NCBI GenBank assembly: GCA_951802425.1
Contig: OX637796.1
Coordinates: 2,728,001-2,792,000 of the forward strand
Direction: 5' to 3'
Origin: Clavaria fumosa
Taxonomy: Eukaryota > Basidiomycota > Agaricomycetes > Agaricales > Clavariaceae
Length of the DNA stretch: 64,000 bases
The notes under the pieces were generated by a model, which saw nothing but the letters and a program-made list of their open reading frames with translations, was not told where the DNA came from and did no database searches. Position 1 is the stretch's first letter, and the number at the start of each line of letters is the position of its first letter. This document shows positions 23,433 through 34,842 of this stretch, in pieces. The position numbers were made by a program, and so were the translations under genes.

Positions 23433-23829
23433 CTCTCAGATGACTGGATAAGTAACGGCTGTATGGATGTATTGTACAAGACATATGGATAGTACCTTTG
23501 CACTTGCAATGCAATACGTGAAAGTGCGAGCGCCGGACCCTTCGCAAAGCAAGTCTGCAGTGAATTCTAGCGGCTACGACATTTGGACATGCAATGAAAG
23601 CTTGCCGACCCGAAAGTGTTGAAATATCATCAGGAGCAACTCGATTCTCTTCGTGCATTTTGTACGGTCAGTCACCAACGCTATCTACATCGCAGGTGTT
23701 GCTGTGAACAGTGAAAGCAAATCGTGAACCAAGTCTGCGGCGGCGATGCCAGTAATATCGGCTGGAACCGCTGCCGTGAAGATAGGTGTGGCGGAGATAG
23801 AGAAAACACGAACTGACCGTGATCATACG
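22329..23829. repeat. Inverted duplication between blocks A and C (partner 40937-42449)
   Basis: The reverse complement of this 1.5-kb segment is at 40937-42449. It spans the 3' half of DCAF11/WDR23 and the last two exons of agmatinase. The edges are sharp: at 23829 within the codons for PAYDH on one side, and at 22329 within WDR23 on the other. Confidence 0.92.
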
Positions 23830-26368
23830 CTGGGGCAACCTCGACGACATCTGCTCCGCTGGAAGGGTAAAAAAGGGTTAAGTAGGCGGCGTAGTCATCA
23901 AGGTCATCCTTACACCACATTGAGACCCTTGAGGCCACGGAGAATTCGCTTGACTTCACGCATGGTCCATCCTCCGGCTTCGGGTGTGCCAGCTGAGGAA
24001 GGAAATTGAGTCTTTGTTCTGCGCAAATTTATCACCGCTATCACTGACTGGCTGGTGCAAAGGCAGGGTCTTGAAAGCCCACAGGCATACATATTTAGCA
24101 CAAAAGGTAGCATGAAGAAAAGCAATGAACCCACCGAGTACATCAATATCCAAGCTGCTCAGAACCATGAGATCAGGACCTTGAGGGAACTAGAGGACTT
24201 TCGGGAGATCACATGCCTAAGATATGTAGCCGAGTCACCAACGCGGGCGCGAATACGTCGGATGATCTCGGGAATGCCCACGTCATCCAGGTCGTCCGTC
24301 GAGATCAACTCAAAGCCGACAGCCTGGTCATGGTCAATGTCCGAGATCCCCTAGATCGAACGGAGCGCGAAACGACGCGTGAGCCCGATGAGACGTGCGG
24401 TACACAGCGCAGAAAAGAGTGCGTCATGCTTACAGCAACTTTGCATCTGATGCCGGCGTGGACACTTGTGTTCGACATAAGGCCTTCCGCATACGCCAAG
24501 GTGAAAAAGTTGCCATGGGTGACGGGGGTAGTCTCTCCCGTCTGAGTGTAGGGCGTCCAGGTGTCAAGATGTGCGTCGAAATGTATGATAGATATTGGGC
24601 CATAAATTGCGTGCAGAGAACGAAGGATGGGAAGCACAATGGTGTGGTCGCCTCCGAGACTATTTTGAATCACTGGTTTAGAAGTAGACCCGTTACTGAT
24701 ATATAACTTGCTCACCTCACGATGCGGGGGTGCTCCTCTCCATCATTGGCAAGAGGAGATGTGTAATGACAGTCGCTCGGCGGAGCCCTCGCCAGGAGCG
24801 TAGAGTATGCCACTTCGATTTGCTCAATGGCGAAGTGGTTATCGAAAGGGGTGATCGGAACCTTGAGCACTGTCAGGCACGGCGAGAGATCAAATGGTAT
24901 GGTGAGTTAGAGCTACATCACCGCAATCCAGAATGTGAAGACCCTGCGCGAGAGGGTCATGCGTCCAGGCCAACGAATGGCTCCTGGTTGCCGATATTCT
25001 TCTACTCCCTGAACGGATGGCGTAGGGTCCAAACCGTGCCCCAGGTCTGTAAGTGACGCTTGTGTCTACGAAACATGGTCAAGGGATTGATAGGGCTGGG
25101 TTTCTCAAACTCCTTAAACGGTTTTACCGAAGGGTAAGCCAAGGATGGCGATATCAAACAAGGCGGACTCATTCTCGAGGCAGCGTTGGTAGGGAATGTG
25201 ACCGAACGACAGCGGGCCAGAAAATGGGAGGTCGAACTGCTTGCCATACTTTTGAAGCCATCTGCCTTGAACCCTGTCCGATGTGACAAGGGTAGGATGC
25301 TGACCGGGCTTGGGGTAGTCGTGATGCTGATGCGCGAGAGCAAGATGAACTAAGATAGCCAAAGCATAATAGTGGTACATTGCGCTGGAAGGACGGCAGA
25401 AACGGTTTAAACGAATAATCCGGCCAGAAAAGTGCTAGAGTGATGAAGCAATGATGGCCGTCGACCTCGAGAGGGATCGTCGTACTCAATGGAACACATC
25501 GACATCGGTTTTACTGTAAGTACACCAATAAACATCCGCTCCGTGAAACGCACATCCAACGCCTTTACGAAATACAAATTGTCTAATGAAAAATTTTCTA
25601 CGTGAAACGACCACCACGTCTTTCACTGTTGGAAGAGATATAGAAACAAAATGTTCAGTATTCAAGGTGTAGATGAAAACTGGGAGGCCTCACAAGGATT
25701 TCTGGAATTTCTCCATCACTTCGATACTCTCGACACTCTTGTCCTTGGTGTCCCCAGCAAGGACTAAGATGGGTTTCGTTATTCAATAATCATGGGTGGA
25801 AAACGGCGAAAGGCCTCACCATTATATCCGTCTTGAGGAAGCTTTCTACTGGCTTTCTCCCTTTTCATACGGCAGTAGTACGCCAGGTAGAACGCAGGGA
25901 CACTGGCCACGAGGGCCAGAGTCCCAGCCAAGCTGAGCCAAAGTCCAGGTCCTGGTTCGACTCTGAACCCTCCTCTGTGGCGGAGTGCAGTCTTGGCCAC
26001 AGACCAGATAACCCAATCAGAGATCAAGGCCAGCGCGGCGGGTACGCATGCGAAGGCGGCGAACCGCATGGCGCATGTTCTTCTACCGCAGTGGCTGTTA
26101 TACGAGAGGCAACCGGCAATGGATGTAAAAAATGCGAGTCCGAACACAACGAAGTGAAGGACAAGCATGCCGGTCAGCCCATTGAGGATGAAGAAGGGTT
26201 GGGCGGTATATTCCTCAGTCAGCGCGGTGACATCTAAATTTTGAATGAGATCGTGATTAAAGACCAGGAGGCGGGGGATACGTACCTGGCTGGTAGATAA
26301 GTTGGGGTATGGAGCACGAGCGGGTCTGCTTGATTACAGTGCAGTATCCAAGAAGGCCTAGCGAGAAA
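23673..26368. repeat. Inverted duplication arm 2 in block A (partner 33924-36531)
   Basis: The reverse complement occurs at 33924-36531. It covers the whole agmatinase gene and all but the first part of the SUR7/PalI gene. In one 60-base comparison inside agmatinase (25201-25260) I count one difference. The outer edge at 26361-26368 (GCGAGAAA) meets a WDR23 fragment in block B. Confidence 0.93.
23685..25380 (-). CDS. Agmatinase-type ureohydrolase with signal peptide
   Basis: Arginase/agmatinase family enzymes use a two-manganese centre to hydrolyse guanidino compounds to urea plus an amine (agmatine to putrescine for this subgroup). The N-terminus MYHYYALAILVHLALA looks like a signal peptide. 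Metal-site motifs are visible: SLGGDHTIVLPIL, IIHFDAHLDTW, and SLDIDVL joined through a 21-nt exon (24049-24069, encoding DPAFAPA) to TGTPEAGGW. The protein ends VVEVAPAYDH then ITGIAAADLVHDLLSLF. At least nine introns are present. The one before SLDIDV (24155-24216) has a GC donor. All exons stay in frame, and conserved residues such as HAGIRC are kept, so this is the better copy of the pair with 34843-36519. Confidence 0.88.
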
Positions 26369-26514
26369 GAGCCGTTTATGAAGGAAGCTTTGAGAAGAGC
26401 TACATGTGGCGAGGTTGCGATTGGGAGGACATTGAAGCCAAGCAACCAAGTCGCGGTGATGGCGAGGAATGTGCCCACGACTGGCGGCTTAGTGACCTGT
26501 TCTTGCAGCGACAT
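25690..26514 (-). CDS. SUR7/PalI-family four-helix membrane protein
   Basis: SUR7/PalI (Rim9) proteins are claudin-like membrane proteins of fungal eisosomes or the pH-sensing complex. Exon 1 starts MSLQEQVTKPPVVGTF. Its first helix (AITATWLLGFNVLPI) is followed by an extracellular loop containing SLGLLGYC, matching the family GLxGYC signature. Exon 2 gives three further helices (LVLHFVVFGLAFFTSIAGC, FAACVPAALALISDWVIWS-like region, LSLAGTLALVASVPAFYLAY) and a basic cytosolic tail MKREKASRKLPQDGYN. A short last exon ends VESIEVMEKFQKSL. Exon borders have GT-AG signals. Its inverted copy at 33924-34547 is broken. Confidence 0.78.
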
Positions 26515-26927
26515 GATGGGAAGGAGGAAGCTCCAACTCCCCTGCGGAGGGGGGAGCGAAAATAGGAAAATGTGGATTTCCTTCACCAAAAGACCGGATA
26601 AAGACGCCTAGGGGCGATGATAAAATGCCATGACACTTGTCACAGCCCGGCGGCTGGCTTTGATATCCGCAGCTGCTGATCATGAGAGACATCCAATACA
26701 GGAAGAAGGGTGTTGGTGGGAATGATGATGTAAGCAATGGTATAAAGGGATGATGATGTAAGCAACCAGACAGGAATGATGATGTCAGCAATAACTGACT
26801 CGGGTTATTCTTTCCCACGCACACAATCGATAATAATAAAAAATATTTTCACGCGTGTGTAGCCGCTGGCTTGTCTCTCGCCTCCTCCAAATCTTTTCCT
26901 CATCCTACACTTGATTCTTTTACAACC
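26515..26927. promoter_or_regulatory. Divergent promoter of SUR7-like gene and eEF2 with three repeated motifs
   Basis: A 413-bp spacer separates the start codons. It contains three near-identical copies of TGATGATGTAAGCAA-type sequence at 26723-26738, 26751-26766 and 26777-26792 (the third reads TGATGATGTCAGCAAT). They are spaced 28 and 26 bp start to start, roughly 140-200 bp before the eEF2 ATG. The core TGATGTMAGCA resembles a bZIP half-site arrangement. Confidence 0.55.
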
Positions 26928-29900
26928 ATGGTGTACGTCGTCTTCATTTTCACTATCTCATTCTGTCCAATCTCTGACATGCTCACAACACACAGCAACT
27001 TCACCGTAGGCCAGTACTACTCCTTGCATATCAATCTATGCTCATCCTACTCGTCGTTTTCTTAGACCAAATCCGTGCCCTCATGGACCGGCCAACAAAC
27101 ATCCGGAACATGAGTGTTATAGCCCATGGTACGCTTGCCATAGTCTTTTGTCGTGTCTAACCGCTCATCGCCAATCAAAGTCGACCACGGCAAGTCAACT
27201 TTGACCGATTCCCTTGTCTCGAAAGCTGGTATCATCGCTTCATCAAAGGCCGGCGATATGCGATTCACCGATACCAGAGAAGACGAAAAGGAGCGCGGTA
27301 TCACCATCAAATCAACCGCCATCTCCATGTACTTTGAAGTAGACAAGTCAGATCTCTCAGACATCAAGCAGCAGACTGAGGGTAGGCTTACCACCAGGTA
27401 TCACGTGATTTCTTAACCAACTCATTTGTTTACAGGCAACGAGTTTCTCATCAATCTCATTGACTCTCCCGGCCACGTTGATTTCTCATCGGAGGTCACC
27501 GCAGCTCTTCGTGTCACAGATGGTGCACTCGTTGTTGTTGACTGTGTTGAAGGCGTCTGCGTTCAGACTGAGACTGTGCTTCGACAAGCCCTCACGGAGC
27601 GTATTAAACCTGTCGTCATCATCAATAAAGTCGATCGCGCCTTACTCGAACTTCAAGTCGACAAAGAATCTCTCTTCCAGTCATTCTTACGCACTATCGA
27701 GAACGTCAATGTCATCATCTCTACCTACCACGACGTCGCTCTAGGTGATGTCCAGGTTTACCCCGAAAAGGGTACCGTTGCATTTGGTTCTGGGCTTCAC
27801 GGATGGGGTTTCACTCTACGTCAATTCGCTGCCCGCTACGCCAAAAAATTTGGTGCTGACAAAGAGAAGATGATGGGCAGGTTATGGGGTGACAATTTCT
27901 TCAACCCCGCCACTCGTAAATGGTCCACGAAGCAAACAGGTGCTGACGGGAAGCCTTTGGAACGCGCCTTCAATATGTTTGTTCTCGATCCTATCTTCAA
28001 GATATTCGATGCCGTCATGAACTATAAGAAGGATGCCATCACGGCCATGCTCGAGAAGCTCGAGGTCAAGCTGGCTATAGATGAACGTGACCTTGAAGGC
28101 AAGGCCCTCCTCAAGGTCATCATGCGTAAATTCCTTCCAGCCGGCGACTCCCTCCTAGAAATGATTGTCATCAACCTCCCATCCCCTAAAACGGCGCAGC
28201 GGTATCGCGTGGAAACTCTATACGAGGGTCCTATGGATGATGAGTCTGCCATCGGTATTAGGGATTGTGATCCGAATGCGCCCCTTGTTCTGTACGTCTC
28301 GAAAATGGTCCCCACATCAGATAAAGGTCGCTTCTATGCGTTTGGCCGCGTGTTTTCGGGAACTGTGCGCGCCGGACCCAAAATTCGAATCCAAGGTCCG
28401 AACTACGTGCCCGGTAAAAAGGACGACTTATTCGTCAAGTCTGTGCAGCGCACGATATTGATGATGGGTCGCTACGTTGAGCCTATCGATGATTGCCCTG
28501 CTGGCAACATCGTCGGGCTGGTTGGCATTGACCAATTCCTTCTCAAGAGCGGAACTCTCACGACTTCTGAGACGGCGCACAACATGAGAGTCATGAAGTT
28601 CTCTGTATCTCCGGTCGTGCAGGTTGCTGTCGAGGTCAAGAATGCTGCGGATCTGCCCAAATTAGTCGAAGGCCTCAAGCGTCTCACTAAGTCTGATCCA
28701 TGCGTGCAAGCGTGGATCGCTGAAACTGGAGAGCACATCGTCGCAGGGGCCGGCGAGCTGCATCTAGAAATTTGCCTGAAGGCGAGTCATTCCATCCATC
28801 GCGAAAGCAGTCCAAGACTAACCCATTGTTCAGGATCTTGAGGAAGATCATGCCGGTGTCCCTCTCAAGAAATCTGACCCTGTGGTCGGCTATCGCGAGA
28901 CTGTGAAGGCCGAGTCTTCGATTGTCGCCTTGTCGAAGTCACAGAACAAGCACAATCGTCTCTATATCAAGGCGATGCCCCTTGACGAAGAACTTACAAA
29001 GGCTATCGAAGCCGGCAAGATCAATGCCCGTGACGATTTCAAAGCCCGTGCTCGTGTTCTTGCTGATGAGTATGATTGGGATGTTACGGATGCCAGGAAA
29101 ATTTGGTGCTTTGGGCCTGACACTACGGGCCCCAACCTGTTGGTCGATGTCACGAAGGGTGTTCAATACCTGAATGAGATCAAAGACTCGTGCGTTGCTG
29201 CGTTCCAGTGGGCGACCAAGGAAGGCGTCTGCGCCGAGGAGAACATGCGTGGTATCCGATTCAATGTGCTCGATGTCACGGTATGTATCTCTAGTTATGG
29301 ATGATTTTCACATGCTCACTTCATCCGTGCCTTAAGCTGCATGCCGATGCTATCCACCGTGGAGGTGGACAGATCATCCCGACATGTCGTCGTGCTTGTT
29401 ACGCTGCCTGCTTGCTCGCCGTTCCTGGTCTCCAAGAACCTGTGTACCTTGGTAGGCGTGCATTGCTAGCTCCTCTATTCCTGTCACTGATTTCAAACCA
29501 GTTGAGATTCAATGTCCCGAGAACGCAATCGGCGGCATCTATAGTACTCTCAACAAGCGTCGTGGCCAAGTGTTCAGCGAAGAGCAAAGGCCGGGCACGC
29601 CCATGTTCACCGTCAAGGCTTACTTGCCGGTCATGGAGTCGTTCGGGTTCAACAGTGATCTCCGCTCACACACCGCTGGTCAAGCCTTCCCCCAAAGCGT
29701 TTTCGACCACTGGGAATTAATGAATGGATGTGCGTGATCCCTGTTTCTCGGCCGCGCACCAAGCCATACTCCATTTCCTCCGCTCTACGCCATGTGTGCT
29801 CACGCTCGACAATCTTCTAGCGCCTCTTGAGCAGGGCAGCAAGTGTCAGGAAGTCGCACTAGCCATTCGTAAGCGAAAGGGACTGAAGGTCAGTCCAGAA

Positions 29901-29986
29901 GTGTTCATTGCTTTAAACGTTTAACCCAATATTTCCCTACCCAGGTCGAAATTCCTCCTCTCGACCACTACTACGACAAGCTGTGA
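26928..29986 (+). CDS. EFT2: Translation elongation factor 2 (eEF2)
   Basis: eEF2 is the GTPase that moves the ribosome along mRNA after peptide transfer. The coding start is split: ATGGT (26928-26932), then a 14-nt exon (26996-27009, NFTV), then [20 protein letters not shown]. The G1 motif [12 protein letters not shown], switch residues [22 protein letters not shown] and NKVD are all present. The diphthamide histidine lies in [14 protein letters not shown]. The gene ends [11 protein letters not shown], the canonical C-terminus. Two introns use GC donors: 27010-27065 (G|GCCAGT) and 28782-28833 (AAG|GCGAGT); the others are GT-AG. The region near ELMNGSPLEQGSK is rebuilt from two exons around 29730 and 29821. 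The protein is of normal family length (around 840 aa). Confidence 0.96.
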
Positions 29987-30678
29987 TGAAAATGGAGCCC
30001 GTGGATAACTTCCGCGTTAACGAATATTTTCGCATCTCCGACGGTCAGACAGAAATCCTTTGTACCTTGCGAGTTTGAGACCCGTGTTTGTTGTTTTCCA
30101 ATACGTTGTACGCTTGATTGCCCGCAATCTCAGAATCCGCAAGTTGGCAAGGGAACGCCGCTGTGGTTTTGTGGCGCGCCTCAAATCTGCATGAAGTTTA
30201 TAATCGTCATCGTTTCAGCTAGCAGTGCCGAAAGGAGTGATGCTCACATAAGGTACATCAGCTCCGCACTGGTTTGTAACTGCAAACCTGGTGCCTCGAC
30301 TTAATTACCAAGGAGAAAGGTGAGAGCACGGAACGGGAACCAAGGTCCTGCTAGCCTGCCGTCTAGTACTGCAATCAAAGCGCGCCTAATACTACTATAC
30401 TGTAATCTAAAACGCGACACTTATGATGATATTTGCGCAACTAAGTGATACCGCGACCTGGCTCCGCTGCTGGGTGCAGTCTGTAGAATTGAACACCTTC
30501 CGTAGATATGACGGGAAAAGCCATTCAGCACTGATTGAGTCGGACGACAGCCACTGACAGCGCAGCTCGCGTCGTAGCATCACGAACCACAGTACAGTAC
30601 GACACAAGTGCCCCAAGGCGACGTTGCCGATCCCACCGAACCATCCCCAGCCCGCTGCCTCTCGCACGGTCACCAGCG
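29987..30678. other. Intergenic region between eEF2 and FCP1
   Basis: Contains the eEF2 3' UTR and the FCP1 promoter. No open frame here has family or splice support, and I see no repeats or RNA gene. Confidence 0.6.
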
Positions 30679-33600
30679 ATGACCAGCCCTACTGATCTTC
30701 ATCTACCGCACACATTTCCATATCCTATCAAAGTCGTCTCGTTGGATGTTAACCCAGCCGCTTCCATTTCACGCGGCACACGCCTACTCAGCTACTCTTT
30801 CGTATATCACCCTCCAGGCGCCGGAAGCATGCTAGAGACTCGGTTTGGCACATGGGACTCTGCCACCGAGGGCGTTATCAACGCCTGGAACATCAAGAAG
30901 GGAGACACGATCACGGAGCGGAGAGCAAGAGAGCAACCCGTCATCTCCGTCACGGAGCCGTGCAAGCATGGCGTGCAGATTGGTGGTCTCTGCGGTCTCT
31001 GCGGGAAGGACATGACAGAGTACGTCTCCTCCGATGCTCGCGTGAGAGCAAAACCCGATTTTTTTTGCATGGCTAACGCGAAAAGAGCAGCTACGACTAT
31101 ACGGGGTACTCGGACGCCTCGCGTGCCTCTATACAGATGACCCACTCCGCTTTTGGCCCGACTGTCTCCTTGGAGGAGGCACAGAGGATCGAGCGCGAGA
31201 CGGCTGAACATCTGCGCAAGTCTCGCAGGCTCTCGCTCATCGTGGATCTTGATCAGACCATTGTGCATGCCACAGTCGATCCTACCGTCGGCGAGTGGAT
31301 TGCAGAGGGCGAAGCATGGGAGGCTCGACAGGCAAAGAAGGCTGAAGCGGCCAAGAGGAAAAGCGAGCAACATGATGACGACAACGAAGACTCTTCCGAC
31401 ACAAGCTCCGACTCTGACTCTGACGACGAATGCAATCCGAACTGGGCAGCCCTCAAAGATGTGAAGCGATTTCGTTTAGGCCTAGAATCATTTGGCTTTC
31501 CTCTGCCCCGCGGACACTCCAAGGGAAAGCAGAGCATCGCTGATAGCGGAGGATGTATCTATTATGTGAAACCTCGGTGAGGAGTACTAAGTCTCGTTCT
31601 GAGCCATTTCTAAGCCCCTTCAAAGGCCTGGTTGGCAAACCTTCCTTCGGGAGATCTCGAAGAAGTACGAGATGCATGTTTATACGATGGGTACACGCGC
31701 GTATGCGGAGGAAGTGTGTTCCGCGATCGATCCCGATGGGAGTTTATTTGGGGGCCGTGTTTTGAGCAGGGACGAAAGTGGCAGTGAGTCTTTGCCTGAT
31801 ATTTTGGGACCAATTGAGCCCATCAATCTGCAGGCCTTACACAGAAGAGCCTGCGACGGTTATTCCCTTGCGATACGTCCATGGTCGTCGTTATTGACGA
31901 CAGAGCGGACGTTTGGGAGTGGAGCCCTAACCTAGTTAAAGTCATACCTTGTTAGTGATCTCATCATCAGGGAGGCGTTTCTGAATTGTTCATTTTTTTC
32001 ATTCAGATGACTTCTTCGTGGGTATCGGGGACATTAATTCGGCATTTCTACCGAAAGTTGAAACTCTTGGATCCACTCCTTCTACACCCTCGGTGAAAGG
32101 TATCGCAAATAGCTGCATCTTTTGATAGGACTGCTGAGACAAATCCTCTTAGGAGAGCGCATCTCTCCTGTGCCCAGTAGTTCGTCATCCAGCCCAAGTT
32201 TGCCAGAGGAACCCATGTTCAAAGGATCAGATAGTGCCGAGCCCACTGCGGAGACCATACCAGCACAGACTGCTCTTGCGCTTGAGGCACAGCTAGCCCA
32301 ACGGCCGCTCGCGAAGAAGCAGGAGGAACTGGAAGAAGCCGAGGCCAAACTCACTGCGTCGAGTTCACTGAAGGCGGACGACCCCAAGGGCACAGAACAA
32401 CTAGAGCCGCAGAAACCTGAGAAGGTTGTCCACAAGGCACTGCTGAAGAACGATGACGCTGAACTCGAAAGATTGAGCAAGGCACGTGATTGAGCCGATC
32501 GTTCTCTTCGGCCTCTTGACAGTAGCCCGCCCTCCAGCTTCTTGATGAAGTTCACCGGCGATTCTATGCTGCATTCGACTCTTGGTTACCTGATAACCCA
32601 ATACAAAGGCGGAAATTGTCCTCGTCAAGTAAATCTTTCGAGTTACCGCAAGTGAGCTATGATGTTACCGTAAGCTTCCGCCTTCTCTCGGCTCGTTAGA
32701 TGGTACTTAGAAGAAAACCCCAGCGAATCATTCCTCGCATGCGGTCAGAAGCGCTGGAGGGCGTCCACATAGTTTTTTCGAGTGTTATACCCCTCGATAC
32801 AGTACCAGAGACGACTGAGATCTGGCGATTAGCACACATGTTCGGCGCCACCTGCCACGCCGAATTGGTCAATTCGATAAGTCACGTAGTGGCGACCCGG
32901 GTACGTGTTGCCTCTTCCTCCTTCAATCGGTCACGACGGGCTCATGGGATGAGGCAACCACCCACAACAGCGCGGTACAGTCAAAGTCGACGCAGCGCGT
33001 AAACGAGTTGGGATCAAAATAGTGCACTTGTCCTGGTTGACCGACTCCATCGCGCTATGGAGACGACAAGACGAAGCGCTGTATCTGCTGGACGATCCTT
33101 CTGCCACAGTTGGTCCCAGCTCTAGCCCTACTGCCGAGTATCACCAGATCTCTTCTGATCCCGATCCGGATACAGATGACTGGGACAGCGGTGGGGCGGG
33201 CGATGGCGACCAAAAGCCGTTTGCCATGGACGACATCAACTGGGCTGACATCAATGACGAGGTTGAGGCTGCGATGAACGAGAGCGACGAGGAATGTGAG
33301 ACGGGCAGCCGTCTTGGTGGCCTCAGAAGTGGCTACATCTCGGAAAGTGAGCCGGCGTTGGCGAGTGATGGGTTAGTTATCATTCATAGTTTGATCGAAC
33401 ATCAGGCTCATTGCATTGTTTCCTAGGGCCCTCGAAGTGCCGCGAGCTAAAGGGAGGAGACCACGTAGTCGGACACCCTCCGAAATAGGGCTGAACGGTG
33501 AATCCGTGTCTGAAGGCAGCAGATCGACGAAACGAAGGAAGATCGAGCATTCCAAGCTCAAGGAAGCTATATTAGCAGACGACCTTGAGGGAGTGTCAGA

Positions 33601-33736
33601 GCCGCACGTCAGCGGTAAATCTGCTCCAGCATCACCACCACAGGAGCAAGAAGACGGGGAGGACGACGGCAGCGAAGAGGAAGATGACGTGGAAGACGAT
33701 TTTCTGGCTCGAGAACTTGAGGAAGAACTGGGATAA
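30679..33736 (+). CDS. FCP1: RNA polymerase II CTD phosphatase FCP1
   Basis: FCP1 removes Ser2 phosphates from the polymerase II C-terminal domain to recycle the enzyme. The ATG at 30679 (MTSPTDLHLPHTFPYPIKVV) is chosen over an upstream non-ATG frame. A cysteine pair region (CKHGVQIGGLCGLCGKDMT) precedes the FCPH catalytic domain. The DxDxT signature is SLIVDLDQTIVHAT near residue 165, followed by an acidic insert and then YYVKPR, HVYTMGTRAYAEEVCSAIDP and VVIDDRADVWEWSPNLVKV. The BRCT domain reads LEGVHIVFSSVIPLD, LAHMFGATCHAELVNSISHV and VHLSWLTDSIALWRRQDEAL. The acidic tail DDVEDDFLARELEEELG is the TFIIF-binding type. There are at least six introns. The stop lies 144 bp before the left edge of block B. 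Confidence 0.94.
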
Positions 33737-33879
33737 GGCCGCGGCGGGACTTGGAGGTCCCGCGCTTGTTGCTCTCTATCTTAACTTTAATGCTTATATA
33801 CGACATGTAGCCAGTTTCTCATCATTTTTTAATCGCGGAATGTATCCACAGCTTTTCAAGTCATGTTCAATACAACACA

Positions 33880-33927
33880 TGCTATCGCTTCCTTTCCGTC
33901 CGCGGAAAAGCGACAGCTCCATATTTC
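33880..33927 (-). repeat. 48-bp fragment of the DCAF11/WDR23 coding exon at the block B edge
   Basis: Positions 33880-33927 match 42447-42494 in the same orientation with one difference. In the intact gene these bases encode IWSCRFSADGKEAIA. The fragment starts exactly where the A/C homology ends (within 3 bp). It is fused through a shared TTTC to SUR7-like sequence on its right. Confidence 0.93.
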
Positions 33928-34547
33928 TCGCTAGGCCTTTTTGGATACTGCACTGTAATCAAGCAGACCCGCTCGTGCTCCATACCCCAACTTATCTACC
34001 AGCCAGGTACGTATCCCCCGCCTCCTGGTCTTTAATCACGATCTCATTCAAAATTTAGATGTCACCGCGCTGACTGAGGAATATACCGCCCAACCCTTCA
34101 TCCTCAATGGGCTGACCGGCATGCTTGTCCTTCACTTCGTTGTGTTCGGACTCGCATTTTTTACGTCCATTGCCGGTTGCCTCTCGTATAACAGCCACTG
34201 TGGTAGAAGAACATGCGCCACGCGGTTCGCCGCCTTCGCATGCGCGCCGCGCTGACCTTGATCGATCGATAACTTGATCTCCAAGACCGCACTCCGCCAC
34301 AGAGGAGGGTTTAGAGTCGAACCAGGACTTTGGCTCAGCTTGGCTGGGACTCTGGCCCTCGCGGCCAGTGTCCCTGCGTTCTATCTGGCGTACTACTACC
34401 GTATGAAAAGGGAGAAAACTAGTGGAAAGCTCCCTCAAGACGGATATAATGGTGAGGCCTTTCGCCGTTTTCCAGCCATGCTGGGGACACCAAGGACAAG
34501 AGTGTCGAGAGTATCGAAGTGATGGAGAAATTTCAGAAATCCTTGTG
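33924..34547 (+). pseudogene. Truncated, broken inverted copy of the SUR7/PalI gene
   Basis: Homology begins inside exon 1 at the codons for FSLGLLG, so the start codon and first helix are missing. The second exon is readable through GLTGMLVLHFVVFGLAFF but is disrupted around 34235-34285, where several small deletions shift the frame relative to the block A gene. The end (VESIEVMEKFQKSL equivalent) is retained. It is not expected to make a functional membrane protein. Confidence 0.88.
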
Positions 34548-34842
34548 AGGCCTCCCAGTTTTCGTCTACGCCTTGAATACTGAACATTTTGTTTCTGTCT
34601 CTCTTCCAACAGTGAAAGACGTGGTGGTCGTTTCACGTAGAAAAAAATTTCATTGTATTTCGTAAAGGCGTGGGATGCGCGTTTCACGGAGCGGATGTTT
34701 ATTGGTCAGTGTACTTAAAACCGATGTGTTCCATTGAGTATGACAATCCCTCTCGAGGTCGACGGCCATCATTGCTTCATTAGTCTAGCACTCTTCTGGC
34801 CGGATTATTCGTTTAAATCATTTCTACCGTCCTTCCAGCGCA

